A stretch of DNA of 64,000 nt from Planctomycetaceae bacterium. Its GTDB lineage: Bacteria > Planctomycetota > Planctomycetia > Planctomycetales > Planctomycetaceae. Position 1 is the first letter of the stretch. Each line of letters starts with the position of its first letter. The translations under genes and the position numbers were made by a program. The notes beneath the pieces were generated by a model. It ran no database searches, was not told where the DNA came from, and worked only from the letters and a program-made list of their open reading frames with translations. The DNA lies in the NCBI GenBank assembly GCA_021732845.1, contig JAKFUF010000062.1:88052-152051 (forward strand), written 5' to 3'. Below, piece after piece: positions 44,627-53,071 of the stretch.

Positions 44627-44643
44627 TTGGCATGACAGATGCT
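44627..44643 (+). promoter_or_regulatory. Sigma54 promoter of the globin-coupled kinase operon
   Basis: TTGGCATGACAGATGCT fits YTGGCACGNNNNTTGCW at 11 of 13 positions with correct 12-base spacing (GG 44629-44630, GC 44641-44642). Predicted start near 44654 leaves a leader of about 51 bases to ATG 44705. Confidence 0.65.
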
Positions 44644-44704
44644 GAATGTCACCGCCAGACGGTGTCCGGGCGGGACTTGGTCATTGTGTGCGGAACTGGA
44701 AGCC

Positions 44705-45868
44705 ATGAACCCTGAACACCTTTTTCGGCGTTATCAGGAGTTGCAGGCCTACGTTGGCTGGCAGGAGGGCGATGGGGCGCTGATTGTGCAGGCGCGGCCG
44801 CTGCTCATGCCGGTGCTGCCCGCGATCATTGAGGATTTCTACGACGAACTCCGCAAGCACCCCGACGCTGCGGGAGTGATCACCGGCGGCCTGCCGCAGG
44901 TCGAACGCCTCAAACGAACGCTGACCGGCTGGCTGGAGCAACTGTTCTCAGGCATCTACGACCAGGACTTTGTCCACCGCCGCTGGGTCGTCGGCCTGCG
45001 GCACGTGGAGATCGGCCTCAGCCAGGTGTTCACCAACGTGGCGATGTCGCGGCTGCGACAGGGGTTGATGATGGCGCTGGAGGCCCATCGCGACCAGGTG
45101 GACCTGCCTGCGACCCAGCGCGCCCTGCTGCGGCTGATCGATCTGGACCTTGCTGTCATCGAGAAGGCTTATCGGGCGGGATACGTGCAGCGCATTCAGC
45201 GGATCGAGCGGCTGGCGACAATCGGCCAGGTCGCGGGCGGCATCGCGCACGAGTTGCGGAATCCCCTGAACGTGATCCGCACATCGGTCTATTACCTGCG
45301 AAACAGCCCGCGGCTCACACCGGAAAAAACAGCCGAGCACCTCGAGCGGATGGACAAGCAGGTCGGACTGTGCGATGTGGTGATCACCGCCCTGTCCAAC
45401 TTTGCCCGCCTGCCGCTGCCGGAGTTGAAGCCGGTGGTGCTCGGTGAGTTTTTTGCGGCCATCCTGGACCGGTCGCCCGTGGCCGGGCAATATGCGCTGC
45501 GGATCGACATTCCTGAATCCGTCCCTCCGGTGCTTGCCGACAACAGCCAGTTGGAAATCGTCTTCGGGAACCTGTTGCGGAACGCCTGCGATGCCATGCC
45601 GGACGGCGGACGCATTGCGATTGAGGCGGTGCGAACTGGCGACCGGGTCCGGGTCACGGTGCGTGACAACGGCCCGGGGATTGCCGCGGAACACCTGACA
45701 CGTGTCATGGATCCGTTCTTCTCCACGAAGGCCCGCGGAATTGGGCTGGGGCTGCCGCTCAGCCGGGCCATCGTGGAGCGAAATTCCGGTCAATTGACGG
45801 TCGAAAGCGAACCCGGGCGGGGGGCGGCGTTCACCGTCACACTTTCCACACACCAGCAGGCGCCATGA
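44705..45868 (+). CDS. Globin-coupled sensor histidine kinase
   Basis: The 387-residue soluble protein has an N-terminal protoglobin domain (residues ~8-160). RRWVVGLRHVEIGLSQVFTNVAMSRL matches the F/G helix region, with His100 as the likely proximal haem ligand. Then follow an HisKA domain (IGQVAGGIAHELRNPLNVIR, phospho-His182) and an HATPase with N-box NLLRNACDAMP, DNGPGI and GIGLGLPLS. The layout matches oxygen-sensing GcHKs such as that of Anaeromyxobacter, so haem-bound O2, CO or NO probably sets kinase activity. ATG 44705 opens the globin domain. It heads the regulator operon and overlaps the next gene by four bases. Confidence 0.88.
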   Translation: MNPEHLFRRYQELQAYVGWQEGDGALIVQARPLLMPVLPAIIEDFYDELRKHPDAAGVITGGLPQVERLKRTLTGWLEQLFSGIYDQDFVHRRWVVGLRHVEIGLSQVFTNVAMSRLRQGLMMALEAHRDQVDLPATQRALLRLIDLDLAVIEKAYRAGYVQRIQRIERLATIGQVAGGIAHELRNPLNVIRTSVYYLRNSPRLTPEKTAEHLERMDKQVGLCDVVITALSNFARLPLPELKPVVLGEFFAAILDRSPVAGQYALRIDIPESVPPVLADNSQLEIVFGNLLRNACDAMPDGGRIAIEAVRTGDRVRVTVRDNGPGIAAEHLTRVMDPFFSTKARGIGLGLPLSRAIVERNSGQLTVESEPGRGAAFTVTLSTHQQAP

Positions 45869-46593
45869 GCGACCATAGACGGCGGATCCTCGTTGCTGAC
45901 GACGATGTCGACGCATGCCAAAACCTGCGCGACATCCTGACCGACATGGACTATGTCGTGGAGGTTGCCCATTCGGGCGAGGAGGCCCTCGCGTGGATCG
46001 AGCGGCAACCCTTTGATGTCGTTCTGCTGGATTTGCGGATGCCCGGCATGGACGGCATCACGTGTTACCGGCGGCTCCGGCAGGCGCGGCCCGAAACCGT
46101 CTCGATCCTCATCACGGCATATGCCACCAGGGAGGCGGAGCAGGAGGCCGAGTTCGCGGGGGTCGCCCGCGTCCTCTCCAAGCCGGTCGACCCGCGGCGG
46201 CTGCTGCCGATGATTGACACGGCAGTCCGCCAGCCCCTGCTGCTCGTCGTCGACGATGACACGGACTTGTGCGAATCCCTATGGGACATCCTGCGTGACC
46301 AGGGATACCGCGTCAGTCTCGCCGGATCTGTCAGCGAGGCCTCAAGGCGGCTGCACGACCGATCGTTTGATGTGGTCCTGATCGATCTGCGGCTGCCGGA
46401 CGGGTATGGTGTCTCCATTGCCCAGCGGGTGCGGGCCACGATGCCGGAAGCACATGTCGTGCTGATGACCGGCTATGGCAGGGAACTGCGGGAAATCGTG
46501 GGCGACATGGGGCTGCCGCCTCCGGAATGCGTGCGAGCCAAGCCGATTGACATCCCGCGCCTGCTGGCCGACCTCAGGCGCGTGACCACGTAA
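45865..46593 (+). CDS. Tandem receiver (REC-REC) response regulator
   Basis: The 242-residue protein is two complete CheY-like domains in a row without output domain. REC1 has ILVADDD, Asp56 in VLLDLRMPG and Lys in LSKPVD; REC2 has LLVVDDD, Asp174 in VLIDLRLPD and Lys in RAKPID. Its start overlaps the kinase stop as ATGA (45865-45868), which ties it to the globin-coupled kinase as the likely phosphate receiver. Twin receivers may act as a phosphate sink or integrate two kinases. Confidence 0.92.
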   Translation: MSDHRRRILVADDDVDACQNLRDILTDMDYVVEVAHSGEEALAWIERQPFDVVLLDLRMPGMDGITCYRRLRQARPETVSILITAYATREAEQEAEFAGVARVLSKPVDPRRLLPMIDTAVRQPLLLVVDDDTDLCESLWDILRDQGYRVSLAGSVSEASRRLHDRSFDVVLIDLRLPDGYGVSIAQRVRATMPEAHVVLMTGYGRELREIVGDMGLPPPECVRAKPIDIPRLLADLRRVTT

Positions 46594-46607
46594 CAGCGCG
46601 GGAAACA

Positions 46608-48062
46608 ATGCCACCAATCAGCGTTCTCACCGGTCTGGACGTGCTCGTCATCGAGGACGACACCGACACACGTGACAACCTCCGTGACATTTTGGAACTG
46701 GATGCGCACCGGGTGTCGACCGCCGGCTGTGCGCGGGACGTGCTTGGCCGTACCGACCTGGCCGGCCTGGATGTGGTCATTCTGGACCGCAGGCTGCCAG
46801 ACGCCAGCGCCGACGACCTGCTGCCGATCCTCAGGGAACTGGCACCCCGGGCGGACGTGATTGTGGTCACGGGTTATGGCGACGTGGACGGGGCGATCGT
46901 GGCCCTCCGGCGCGGCGCGGCAGACTACCTGCTCAAACCGATCAACCCCGAACTGCTGCGGGCAAGCATCGCGCGGACCGCGGAAAAGCGGCAACTGGCG
47001 CGGGCCCACGAGCAGAGCGAAACCGTGTTCCGCCTGTTGGTGGAGACCGCCGAATGCCTGGTGGTGATCCTCCGCGAGAATGGGCGGCTGATCTTTTCCA
47101 ATTCATTCGCCGCCGACATGTGTGGGGCGGCGGCCGTCGAATTGGCAAAAAGCACTTCCTTTGATTGTCTGATTCCAGAGGCGGCACGCTCCGCATTTCA
47201 GGCGGACATCCTGGGCAGAACGGTCACGGGCCATCGGCACGGATTGGAATTTCCGCTGGCCTGCGCGTCTGGTTCCGAAAGCTGGATCCTTTGGAATGCC
47301 CGGGGACTGCCGGAATACGAAGGCCGGCCAGCGCTGTTGATGGTGGGACTCGACACCACCGAACGCCGCAAAGCCCAGGAGCGCGTTTTGCAGTCGGAGC
47401 GTCTGGCCGCGATCGGGCAGATGGTGACCGGGCTCGCGCACGAAAGCCGCAATGCCCTCCAGCGCAGCCAGGCCTGCCTGGAAATGCTGTCGCTGGAGGT
47501 GGAATCGCAGCCCGAAGCCATTCGGCTGGTGCAGCGGATCCAGAAGGCCCAGGATCACCTGCACCACCTTTATGAAGAAGTCCGTGGCTACGCCGCGCCG
47601 ATTGTTCTCCGCCAGCAGGCCTGTGACATCGCCGAACTGATCCGCTCAACCTGGGACCATCTGGAACTGCTCAGGAAGGACAAGCCCATCGGTCTCGCCT
47701 GGGATGTTCGCACCGGCAGCACCTGTTGTTCCGCTGATCCGCACGCCCTGGAGCAGGTGTTTCGCAACATCCTCGAAAACAGCATCGCGGCCTGCGCCGG
47801 AGAGGGGTCGATCACGGTCACCCTCGAAGAGGCCCTGTCTGAAGGAACCGCAGCCCTGTGCATTCGCATCCGCGACACGGGGCCAGGACTGTCGGTCGAA
47901 CAGGCAGAGCGCATCTTTGATCCCTTTTTCACCACAAAGACCGAAGGCACCGGTCTTGGAATGGCAATTGCTAAAAGAATCGTGGACGCCCATCAGGGGC
48001 GGATTGCCGTGGGGCATGGCCGGCCTGGCGCGGAGATCGTCATCTTTCTCCCACAACGGTAA
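46608..48062 (+). CDS. REC-PAS-histidine kinase
   Basis: The 484-residue cytoplasmic protein has an N-terminal receiver (VLVIEDD, Asp60 in VILDRRLPD, Lys in LLKPINP), a PAS domain (about residues 140-255, ending in GLDTTERRKAQERV) and a kinase core with GLAHESRNALQRSQA (His278), NILENSIAACAG, DTGPGLS and GTGLGMAIAKRIVDAHQG. A receiver at the N-terminus suggests it is itself phosphorylated by an upstream kinase, giving a relay. It starts 14 bases after the REC-REC gene. Confidence 0.9.
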   Translation: MPPISVLTGLDVLVIEDDTDTRDNLRDILELDAHRVSTAGCARDVLGRTDLAGLDVVILDRRLPDASADDLLPILRELAPRADVIVVTGYGDVDGAIVALRRGAADYLLKPINPELLRASIARTAEKRQLARAHEQSETVFRLLVETAECLVVILRENGRLIFSNSFAADMCGAAAVELAKSTSFDCLIPEAARSAFQADILGRTVTGHRHGLEFPLACASGSESWILWNARGLPEYEGRPALLMVGLDTTERRKAQERVLQSERLAAIGQMVTGLAHESRNALQRSQACLEMLSLEVESQPEAIRLVQRIQKAQDHLHHLYEEVRGYAAPIVLRQQACDIAELIRSTWDHLELLRKDKPIGLAWDVRTGSTCCSADPHALEQVFRNILENSIAACAGEGSITVTLEEALSEGTAALCIRIRDTGPGLSVEQAERIFDPFFTTKTEGTGLGMAIAKRIVDAHQGRIAVGHGRPGAEIVIFLPQR

Positions 48063-48114
48063 ACGGCGAGGGCACTCCATCTCGTGAACCATCTCCGCGC
48101 AGCAGGTGACCAAG

Positions 48115-48690
48115 ATGAGGATCGCCATCGCCGATGATGAGAAGGACATGCGGGACTACTACTGTAAAATGCTTCCCCGCCTTGGGCACGAAGTGGTCTG
48201 TGCCTGCGCGAACGGAAGGGAACTGGTGGAGCAATGCCGGATTCATCGCCCGGAACTCGTCATCACCGACATCCGGATGCCGCTGCTGGACGGGATCGAT
48301 GCGGCCAAGGAGATCTACAGGCAGTTCCCGGTTCCCGTGATCCTCGTGTCCGCCTATCATGACCACGGCTTGATCGAACGGGCGGAAAATGATCACGTCC
48401 TGGCCTTCCTGGGAAAGCCGATCAAGCTGGCCGACCTGGAACCGGCGATCGCTCTGGCCTCCCGGCGCTTCGAGCAGTTTGAAGCCCTGCGGCATGAAGC
48501 CGAGGATCTGCGCCAGGCACTTGCTGACCGAACGCTGCTGGAGCGGGCCAAGGGGCTGCTGATGAAGGGGACCGGGATCGATGAGGCAGAGGCCTTTTGC
48601 CAGTTGCTCCGACTGGCGTCGGAGAAAAACCAGAAATTGGTGGAGGTCGCCCGAAGCTTGATCTCCGCCGACGAGCCGCTTTCGAGTTGA
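48115..48690 (+). CDS. Response regulator with ANTAR RNA-binding output
   Basis: The 191-residue protein joins a receiver (IAIADDE, Asp52 in VITDIRMP, Lys in LGKPI) by a coiled-coil linker to a C-terminal ANTAR domain (about residues 135-185: ADRTLLERAKGLLMKGTGIDEAEAFCQLLRLASEKNQKLVEVA). ANTAR proteins bind paired hexaloop hairpins in nascent RNA and prevent termination, as in AmiR, NasR and EutV. Phosphorylation normally promotes the active dimer. ATG 48115 has an AGG 8 bases upstream. This adds a post-initiation control step to the operon. Confidence 0.88.
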   Translation: MRIAIADDEKDMRDYYCKMLPRLGHEVVCACANGRELVEQCRIHRPELVITDIRMPLLDGIDAAKEIYRQFPVPVILVSAYHDHGLIERAENDHVLAFLGKPIKLADLEPAIALASRRFEQFEALRHEAEDLRQALADRTLLERAKGLLMKGTGIDEAEAFCQLLRLASEKNQKLVEVARSLISADEPLSS

Positions 48691-48800
48691 ACCAAAACTC
48701 AAAACTCAAGGACGACTCCGGCCCCACATGCTGGCACATCAGGAAAACTGGAAATGCGGCCGGTACACGGTGACACGACGCGCACTTTCGCCCGCCAGAT

Positions 48801-48814
48801 GTGCGGATTCGCAC
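48801..48814. promoter_or_regulatory. GTGCG-GATT-CGCAC dyad upstream of the NtrC gene
   Basis: GTGCGGATTCGCAC has perfect 5-base arms and lies in the 314-base gap before the NtrC-family gene, about 195 bases from its start. It is the best copy of the motif shared with 36738, 44525, 52964 and 52984, and would suit autoregulation by the activator. No -24/-12 element follows it, and the remainder of 48691-49004 shows nothing else. Confidence 0.5.
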
Positions 48815-49004
48815 GGTGTCATGCATCCCAGTCACAAATTGAGGGCGGGATTGTGTAGAATCGGCCGGGGGCGGCACGGCAAGTCCAGTTCGGCCTGCAT
48901 GGTTCCCGCTAGACAATGGCAACATGGTGGGGAGCCAGCCGAACCGAACCACAAACGCCCCCGCAGAGTGTCAATTTTCTGTCGCAACGCCGACTGGCTG
49001 CCCC

Positions 49005-50378
49005 ATGACCGTCTTGAATCTGCTGACCGTCGAGGACGACCTCGAATTTCAGGAAGCGGTTGTCCGTTGGTTCACTCGCAAGGGTGCGCAGATCGCCGCG
49101 GCGGGCACCGGAGAAGCGGCGATTGCCCTGTGCGAACGCCACCAGTTTGATGTGGCCATCCTGGACTTGCGGCTGCCGGGCATGTCGGGCCTGGATGTGC
49201 TGAAGAAGCTCCGCGCGGATCATCCCGAAACCGAAGTCCTGCTGCTCACCGGCGAAGGCACCATTGAGACCGCCGTCGAGGCGATGAAGCTCGGTGCGTT
49301 CGATTACATCCTCAAGCCCTGTGCATTGGTGGAATTGGAGCGGATGTGCGGCAAGGCCGCCGAACACGGACGGCTTAAGGCGGAGAACGAGCGGATGCGG
49401 ACGGTGCTGGACAGCGCCCGTCCACCGGCAAACATCATCGGACAGTCTCTCCCGATGAAGGAGTTGTTCCGGTTGATTGAACGTGCCGGCCCCAGCGACA
49501 AGCCGATCTTGATTGAGGGCGAGAGCGGCACCGGCAAGGAACTAGTCGCCCGCGCCCTGCAACGGGCCAGCCACCGCGCAGACCGCCCGTACGTGGTCAT
49601 CAACTGCGCTGCGCTCCCGGAGACACTGCTCGAAAGCGAACTGTTCGGGCATGAAAAAGGAGCGTTCACGGGCGCAGCCACCGCCAAGCCGGGCCTGTTC
49701 GAAGTCGCCGACGGGGGTACGCTGTTCATTGACGAAATCGGAGAACTGGCGGCATCGCTCCAGGCCAAATTGCTGCGCGTGCTGGAGGACGGGTCGATGC
49801 GCCGGGTTGGCTCGCTGAAGGAGCGGCATGTCGATGTCCGCCTGATCGCCGCGACCAACCGCAAACTGGCCGCCGAGGTCGCCGCGGGCCGGTTCCGTGA
49901 GGACCTGCTTTACCGCATCAATGTCATGCTGCTGGAACTGCCGCCCCTGCGGGAGCGAACGGGTGACATCCCGCTGCTGATTGATCATTTTCTTGGGCCG
50001 AAATGGTCCATTGAAGCCGATGCCCGCGAGGCGCTCACGCGTTACTCGTGGCCGGGCAACGTCCGCCAGTTGATCAATGTGCTGGAACGCGGCAAGATTC
50101 TCGCCGACGACGGAGTGATCGACGCCTCCGATCTGCCGGGTGAAATCGTCCGCCACTCCGGCTGCAAGCCGCCGGCCAGTGGCGATGACCTGGAGTCGAT
50201 CGAGCGCGCCCATGTCATGGAAATCCTGCACCGCGAAGGGGGAAACAAGTCGAAGGCCGCCCGCGCGCTGGGCGTCACGCGCCGCAGCCTCTACCGGCTG
50301 CTTGAACGTCTGGGAGTGCCCGACAAACCCGGGATCATGACCGCCGGCCCGTCCCCCGGGACTTCGCGCCCGACATGA
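49005..50378 (+). CDS. NtrC-family sigma54-dependent response regulator
   Basis: The 457-residue protein has a receiver (LLTVEDD, Asp54 in AILDLRLPG, Lys in ILKPCAL), an AAA+ domain with Walker A GESGTGKE, the sigma54-contact loop GAFTGA in ELFGHEKGAFTGA, Walker B FIDEIGEL and arginine-finger region LLYRINVMLLELPPLRERTGDI, and a Fis-type C-terminal HTH (GGNKSKAARALGVTRRSLYRLLERLGV). Everything needed to open sigma54 promoters is present. It is the natural candidate to bind the GTGCG-N4-CGCAC dyads. It overlaps the next gene by four bases (50375-50378). Confidence 0.94.
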   Translation: MTVLNLLTVEDDLEFQEAVVRWFTRKGAQIAAAGTGEAAIALCERHQFDVAILDLRLPGMSGLDVLKKLRADHPETEVLLLTGEGTIETAVEAMKLGAFDYILKPCALVELERMCGKAAEHGRLKAENERMRTVLDSARPPANIIGQSLPMKELFRLIERAGPSDKPILIEGESGTGKELVARALQRASHRADRPYVVINCAALPETLLESELFGHEKGAFTGAATAKPGLFEVADGGTLFIDEIGELAASLQAKLLRVLEDGSMRRVGSLKERHVDVRLIAATNRKLAAEVAAGRFREDLLYRINVMLLELPPLRERTGDIPLLIDHFLGPKWSIEADAREALTRYSWPGNVRQLINVLERGKILADDGVIDASDLPGEIVRHSGCKPPASGDDLESIERAHVMEILHREGGNKSKAARALGVTRRSLYRLLERLGVPDKPGIMTAGPSPGTSRPT

Positions 50379-52276
50379 CTGAGCCACCAAAGAAATCCGC
50401 CCCTGCCTCGTGGTTCCTGCGTCCCGAGGGGATGATCGCCGGCGGCGCGACCGTTGGCATCGCACTGCATTTGATCCTGCGGTTTGCCGTTCCGCCCCTT
50501 TCTGTCTGGGGCCGTCCGGCGAGTGATCTGCCCCTGCTGGCGGTGCTGGCGCTGGGGGGCGTCCCGTTGGTGCTGGAACTCCTGTTGAAGGTGGTCAAAG
50601 GCGAATTCAGCTCCGACTTGCTGGCGGGAATCTCCATCGTCACCTCTGTCGTTCTGGGCGAACTGCTGCCGGGGGCCCTCGTGGTGCTGATGCTTTCCGG
50701 CGGCCAGGCACTGGAGGCGTACGCGCTGCGCAGCGCGTCGTCGGTGCTGGAGGCGCTGGCCCGGCGGATGCCTTCCGTGGCCCACCGCCAGACCAATGGC
50801 TCCCTCGTCGATGTCGCGCTCGACACGGTCGCCATCGGCGACACGCTGGTGGTTTTTCCGCATGAGATTTGTCCAGTCGACGGCACGGTGACCGAGGGGC
50901 GGGGCGTCATGGACGAGTCCTTTCTGACGGGCGAACCGTACAAGATGTCCAAGGCTCCGGGCTCGGCCGTGCTGTCGGGGTCGATCAATGGCGACGCGGC
51001 CCTGACCATTCTGGCGGGGCAGCGGGCGTGCGACTCGCGGTATGCCACCATCATGCAGGTGATGCGGGCCTCCGAGCAGCACCGTCCGCAGCTCCGGCGG
51101 CTGGGGGACCAGTTGGGTGCCTACTACACCCCGCTCGCCCTGGTGCTCGCCGTTGCCGCCTGGGCTGCCTCCGGTGACGCCACACGCTTTCTGGGGGTGC
51201 TGGTGGTCGCAACCCCCTGCCCGCTGATCATTGCCATTCCGGTGGCGATCATCGGCTCGATTTCCCTGGCCGCCCGCCGCGGGATCATCATCAAGGATCC
51301 GGCCGTCCTGGAACGCATCGACACTTGCCGGACGGCGATCTTCGACAAGACCGGCACCCTTACCTACGGGCAGCCGTGGCTCACCGAACTGTCCGTCGCG
51401 GCCGGGTTTTCAGAGCCCGAAATTCTCCGTCTGGTGGGCAGCCTGGAGCGGTATTCCAAGCATCCCCTGGCCGCGGCGATACTGCTCGCCGCCCGCGAAA
51501 GGCACCTGGACTTCGCGGACGCCAGCGAGATCAGCGAGCCTCCCGGAGAGGGGATGCGGGGCACCATTGATGGCCGGCAGGTCCAGATCTCGGGCCGCCG
51601 GCAGGTGCTGGCCCGGCAGCCAGACCTTTCCGCGGCAATGGCACCGGCAAAAAGCGGGATGGAATGCGTGGTTCTCATCGACCGGCGGTACGCCGCAATT
51701 CTGCATTTCCGGGACAAGCCACGCGCCGATGGAGCCGCGTTCATCCGTCATCTCCGGCCGAGACACGGCATCAACCGGATCATGCTGGTCTCCGGAGACC
51801 AGGCCGCGGAAGTCCAGCACCTCGCGGAACTGGTGGGGATTCACGAGGTCTTCGCCGGACAGTCTCCCGAACAGAAGCTCGAGATCGTCCGCCGGGAAAC
51901 AAGCCACGCGGCGACACTGTATCTCGGCGATGGCATCAATGACGCACCAGCACTGTCGGTCGCGACGGTGGGGGTGGCCTTCGGCCAGGGCAGCGACATT
52001 ACCGCCGAAGCGGCGGGTGCGGTGATCCTCGATTCCAGCCTGCAGCGGGTCGACGAGCTGCTGCACATCGGGCGGCGGCTGCGAGCGATTGCCCTGCAAA
52101 GTGCTGCTGGAGGCATGGTTCTGAGCGTGGCCGGAATGTGCTTCGCGGCGGCAGGATTTCTGCCGCCGGTCGCGGGGGCTCTCCTGCAGGAGGCAATCGA
52201 TGTCCTGGCCGTGCTGAACGCGCTGCGCGTGGCAATTCCTCCGCGGTCACTGTCAGACTGCGCCGACCCAGAGTGA
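50375..52276 (+). CDS. P1B-like heavy-metal P-type ATPase without metal-binding N-domain
   Basis: The 633-residue ATPase has actuator FLTGEPYKMSK, membrane metal motif VVATPCPLIIAIPVA (about residue 279), phosphorylation site IFDKTGTLTYG (Asp near 323), KHPLAAAIL and LYLGDGINDAPALS. The intramembrane motif is Thr-Pro-Cys-Pro-Leu rather than CPC, and there is no N-terminal CxxC metal domain, so it is not a standard Cu or Zn/Cd pump and its ion is unclear. Its ATG overlaps the stop of the NtrC-type regulator, so it belongs to that operon. Confidence 0.88.
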   Translation: MTEPPKKSAPASWFLRPEGMIAGGATVGIALHLILRFAVPPLSVWGRPASDLPLLAVLALGGVPLVLELLLKVVKGEFSSDLLAGISIVTSVVLGELLPGALVVLMLSGGQALEAYALRSASSVLEALARRMPSVAHRQTNGSLVDVALDTVAIGDTLVVFPHEICPVDGTVTEGRGVMDESFLTGEPYKMSKAPGSAVLSGSINGDAALTILAGQRACDSRYATIMQVMRASEQHRPQLRRLGDQLGAYYTPLALVLAVAAWAASGDATRFLGVLVVATPCPLIIAIPVAIIGSISLAARRGIIIKDPAVLERIDTCRTAIFDKTGTLTYGQPWLTELSVAAGFSEPEILRLVGSLERYSKHPLAAAILLAARERHLDFADASEISEPPGEGMRGTIDGRQVQISGRRQVLARQPDLSAAMAPAKSGMECVVLIDRRYAAILHFRDKPRADGAAFIRHLRPRHGINRIMLVSGDQAAEVQHLAELVGIHEVFAGQSPEQKLEIVRRETSHAATLYLGDGINDAPALSVATVGVAFGQGSDITAEAAGAVILDSSLQRVDELLHIGRRLRAIALQSAAGGMVLSVAGMCFAAAGFLPPVAGALLQEAIDVLAVLNALRVAIPPRSLSDCADPE

Positions 52277-52301
52277 GGCTCGGTCTGGACGAGTCCTGCC
52301 T

Positions 52302-52314
52302 GTGCGCGACGCAC
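52302..52314. promoter_or_regulatory. GTGCG-CGA-CGCAC dyad upstream of the macro-domain gene
   Basis: Same arms as the other dyads but with a 3-base centre. It lies about 42 bp upstream of the -24 element at 52350, closer than the ~100 bp found elsewhere. Confidence 0.35.
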
Positions 52315-52347
52315 CAGGACGGGCAGCCGATGAACTGCCGCGGCCCC

Positions 52348-52364
52348 TCGGCACGATCCTTGCT
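52348..52364 (+). promoter_or_regulatory. Near-consensus sigma54 promoter of the macro-domain gene
   Basis: TCGGCACGATCCTTGCT matches YTGGCACGNNNNTTGCW at 12 of 13 defined positions with exact spacing (GG 52350-52351, GC 52362-52363). Predicted start near 52375, 59 bases before ATG 52434. It is the best sigma54 site in the window. Confidence 0.72.
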
Positions 52365-52433
52365 TGGGGAGATTGTGCGGAGCAGACGTCTTGCGTGACT
52401 CGCGCCATTTTCATCCCAGCAGGAGCACAGATC

Positions 52434-52928
52434 ATGATCCATGAAGTTTCAGGAGACATTCTGTTGTCGAAGGCCCAGGCCATTGCCCACGGTGTGGCTC
52501 CCAACGACCATTTTGCCCACGGGCTGGCACTCAGCCTGCGCGAGCAGTGGCCCGCCATGGCCCGCGACTACCGGCACTATGTGCACCAGACGCACCCCAA
52601 GCCTGGTGAACTCTGGACATGGGGCGGCGCGGGAGGGGTGCGGATCATCAATCTGATGACCCAGGAGGGCGGACATGACGGAAATGAAAACCACGGCATG
52701 GCCTCCCTTGCCAATGTGAACCACTGCCTGAAACGCCTGCGGCACGAGGTGGAACACGAGAAGATCACGTCCCTGGCCATCCCCAGGCTTGCCACGGGCG
52801 TTGGCGGACTCGACTGGGAGCCGGTCCGGGCGCTCATCCGGACACACCTGGGTGATCTGCCCATCCCCATCTTTGTGTACACAACGTACCACAAGGGCCA
52901 GCAGGCGGATGAACCGGGAATCCAGTAA
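52434..52928 (+). CDS. Macro-domain (ADP-ribose-binding) protein
   Basis: The 164-residue protein is a single macro domain: MIHEVSGDILLSKAQAIAHGVAPNDHFAHGLALSLREQWP at the start, then IINLMTQEG, HGMASLANVNHCLKRL and SLAIPRLATGVGGLDWEPVRALI, the signature of the ALC1/TARG1/DarG-like group that binds or removes ADP-ribose. It starts at ATG 52434 with AGGAG 8 bases upstream. No ADP-ribosyltransferase (such as DarT or DraT) is adjacent, so its target may be free ADP-ribose, O-acetyl-ADP-ribose or a modified protein. Confidence 0.87.
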   Translation: MIHEVSGDILLSKAQAIAHGVAPNDHFAHGLALSLREQWPAMARDYRHYVHQTHPKPGELWTWGGAGGVRIINLMTQEGGHDGNENHGMASLANVNHCLKRLRHEVEHEKITSLAIPRLATGVGGLDWEPVRALIRTHLGDLPIPIFVYTTYHKGQQADEPGIQ

Positions 52929-52963
52929 GCCCGAGAACCGGTGTCTGCCGTGTTGTTGCGGCT

Positions 52964-52997
52964 GTGCGAATCCGTCACGGAGTGTGCAGAACCGCAC
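52964..52997. promoter_or_regulatory. Two tandem activator-site dyads upstream of cytochrome c' 2
   Basis: GTGCGAATCCGTCAC (52964-52978) and GTGCAGAACCGCAC (52984-52997) both resemble GTGCG-N4-CGCAC. Their centres are about 20 bp apart, two helical turns, and lie about 102 and 82 bp upstream of the -24 GG at 53073. Tandem, in-phase sites are typical of NtrC-family enhancers. Confidence 0.55.
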
Positions 52998-53071
52998 GCC
53001 ACATGCGTGGCAGACCCGAGAACGCACCGTGGAATTCATCCATTCCGCGGCCGGATCAAAAGCAAAGCAAG

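Noticed and set aside
48735..48752. CTGGCACATCAGG as a -24 element for the NtrC gene
   Set aside because: No GC at the -12 position; the spacing rule is not met.
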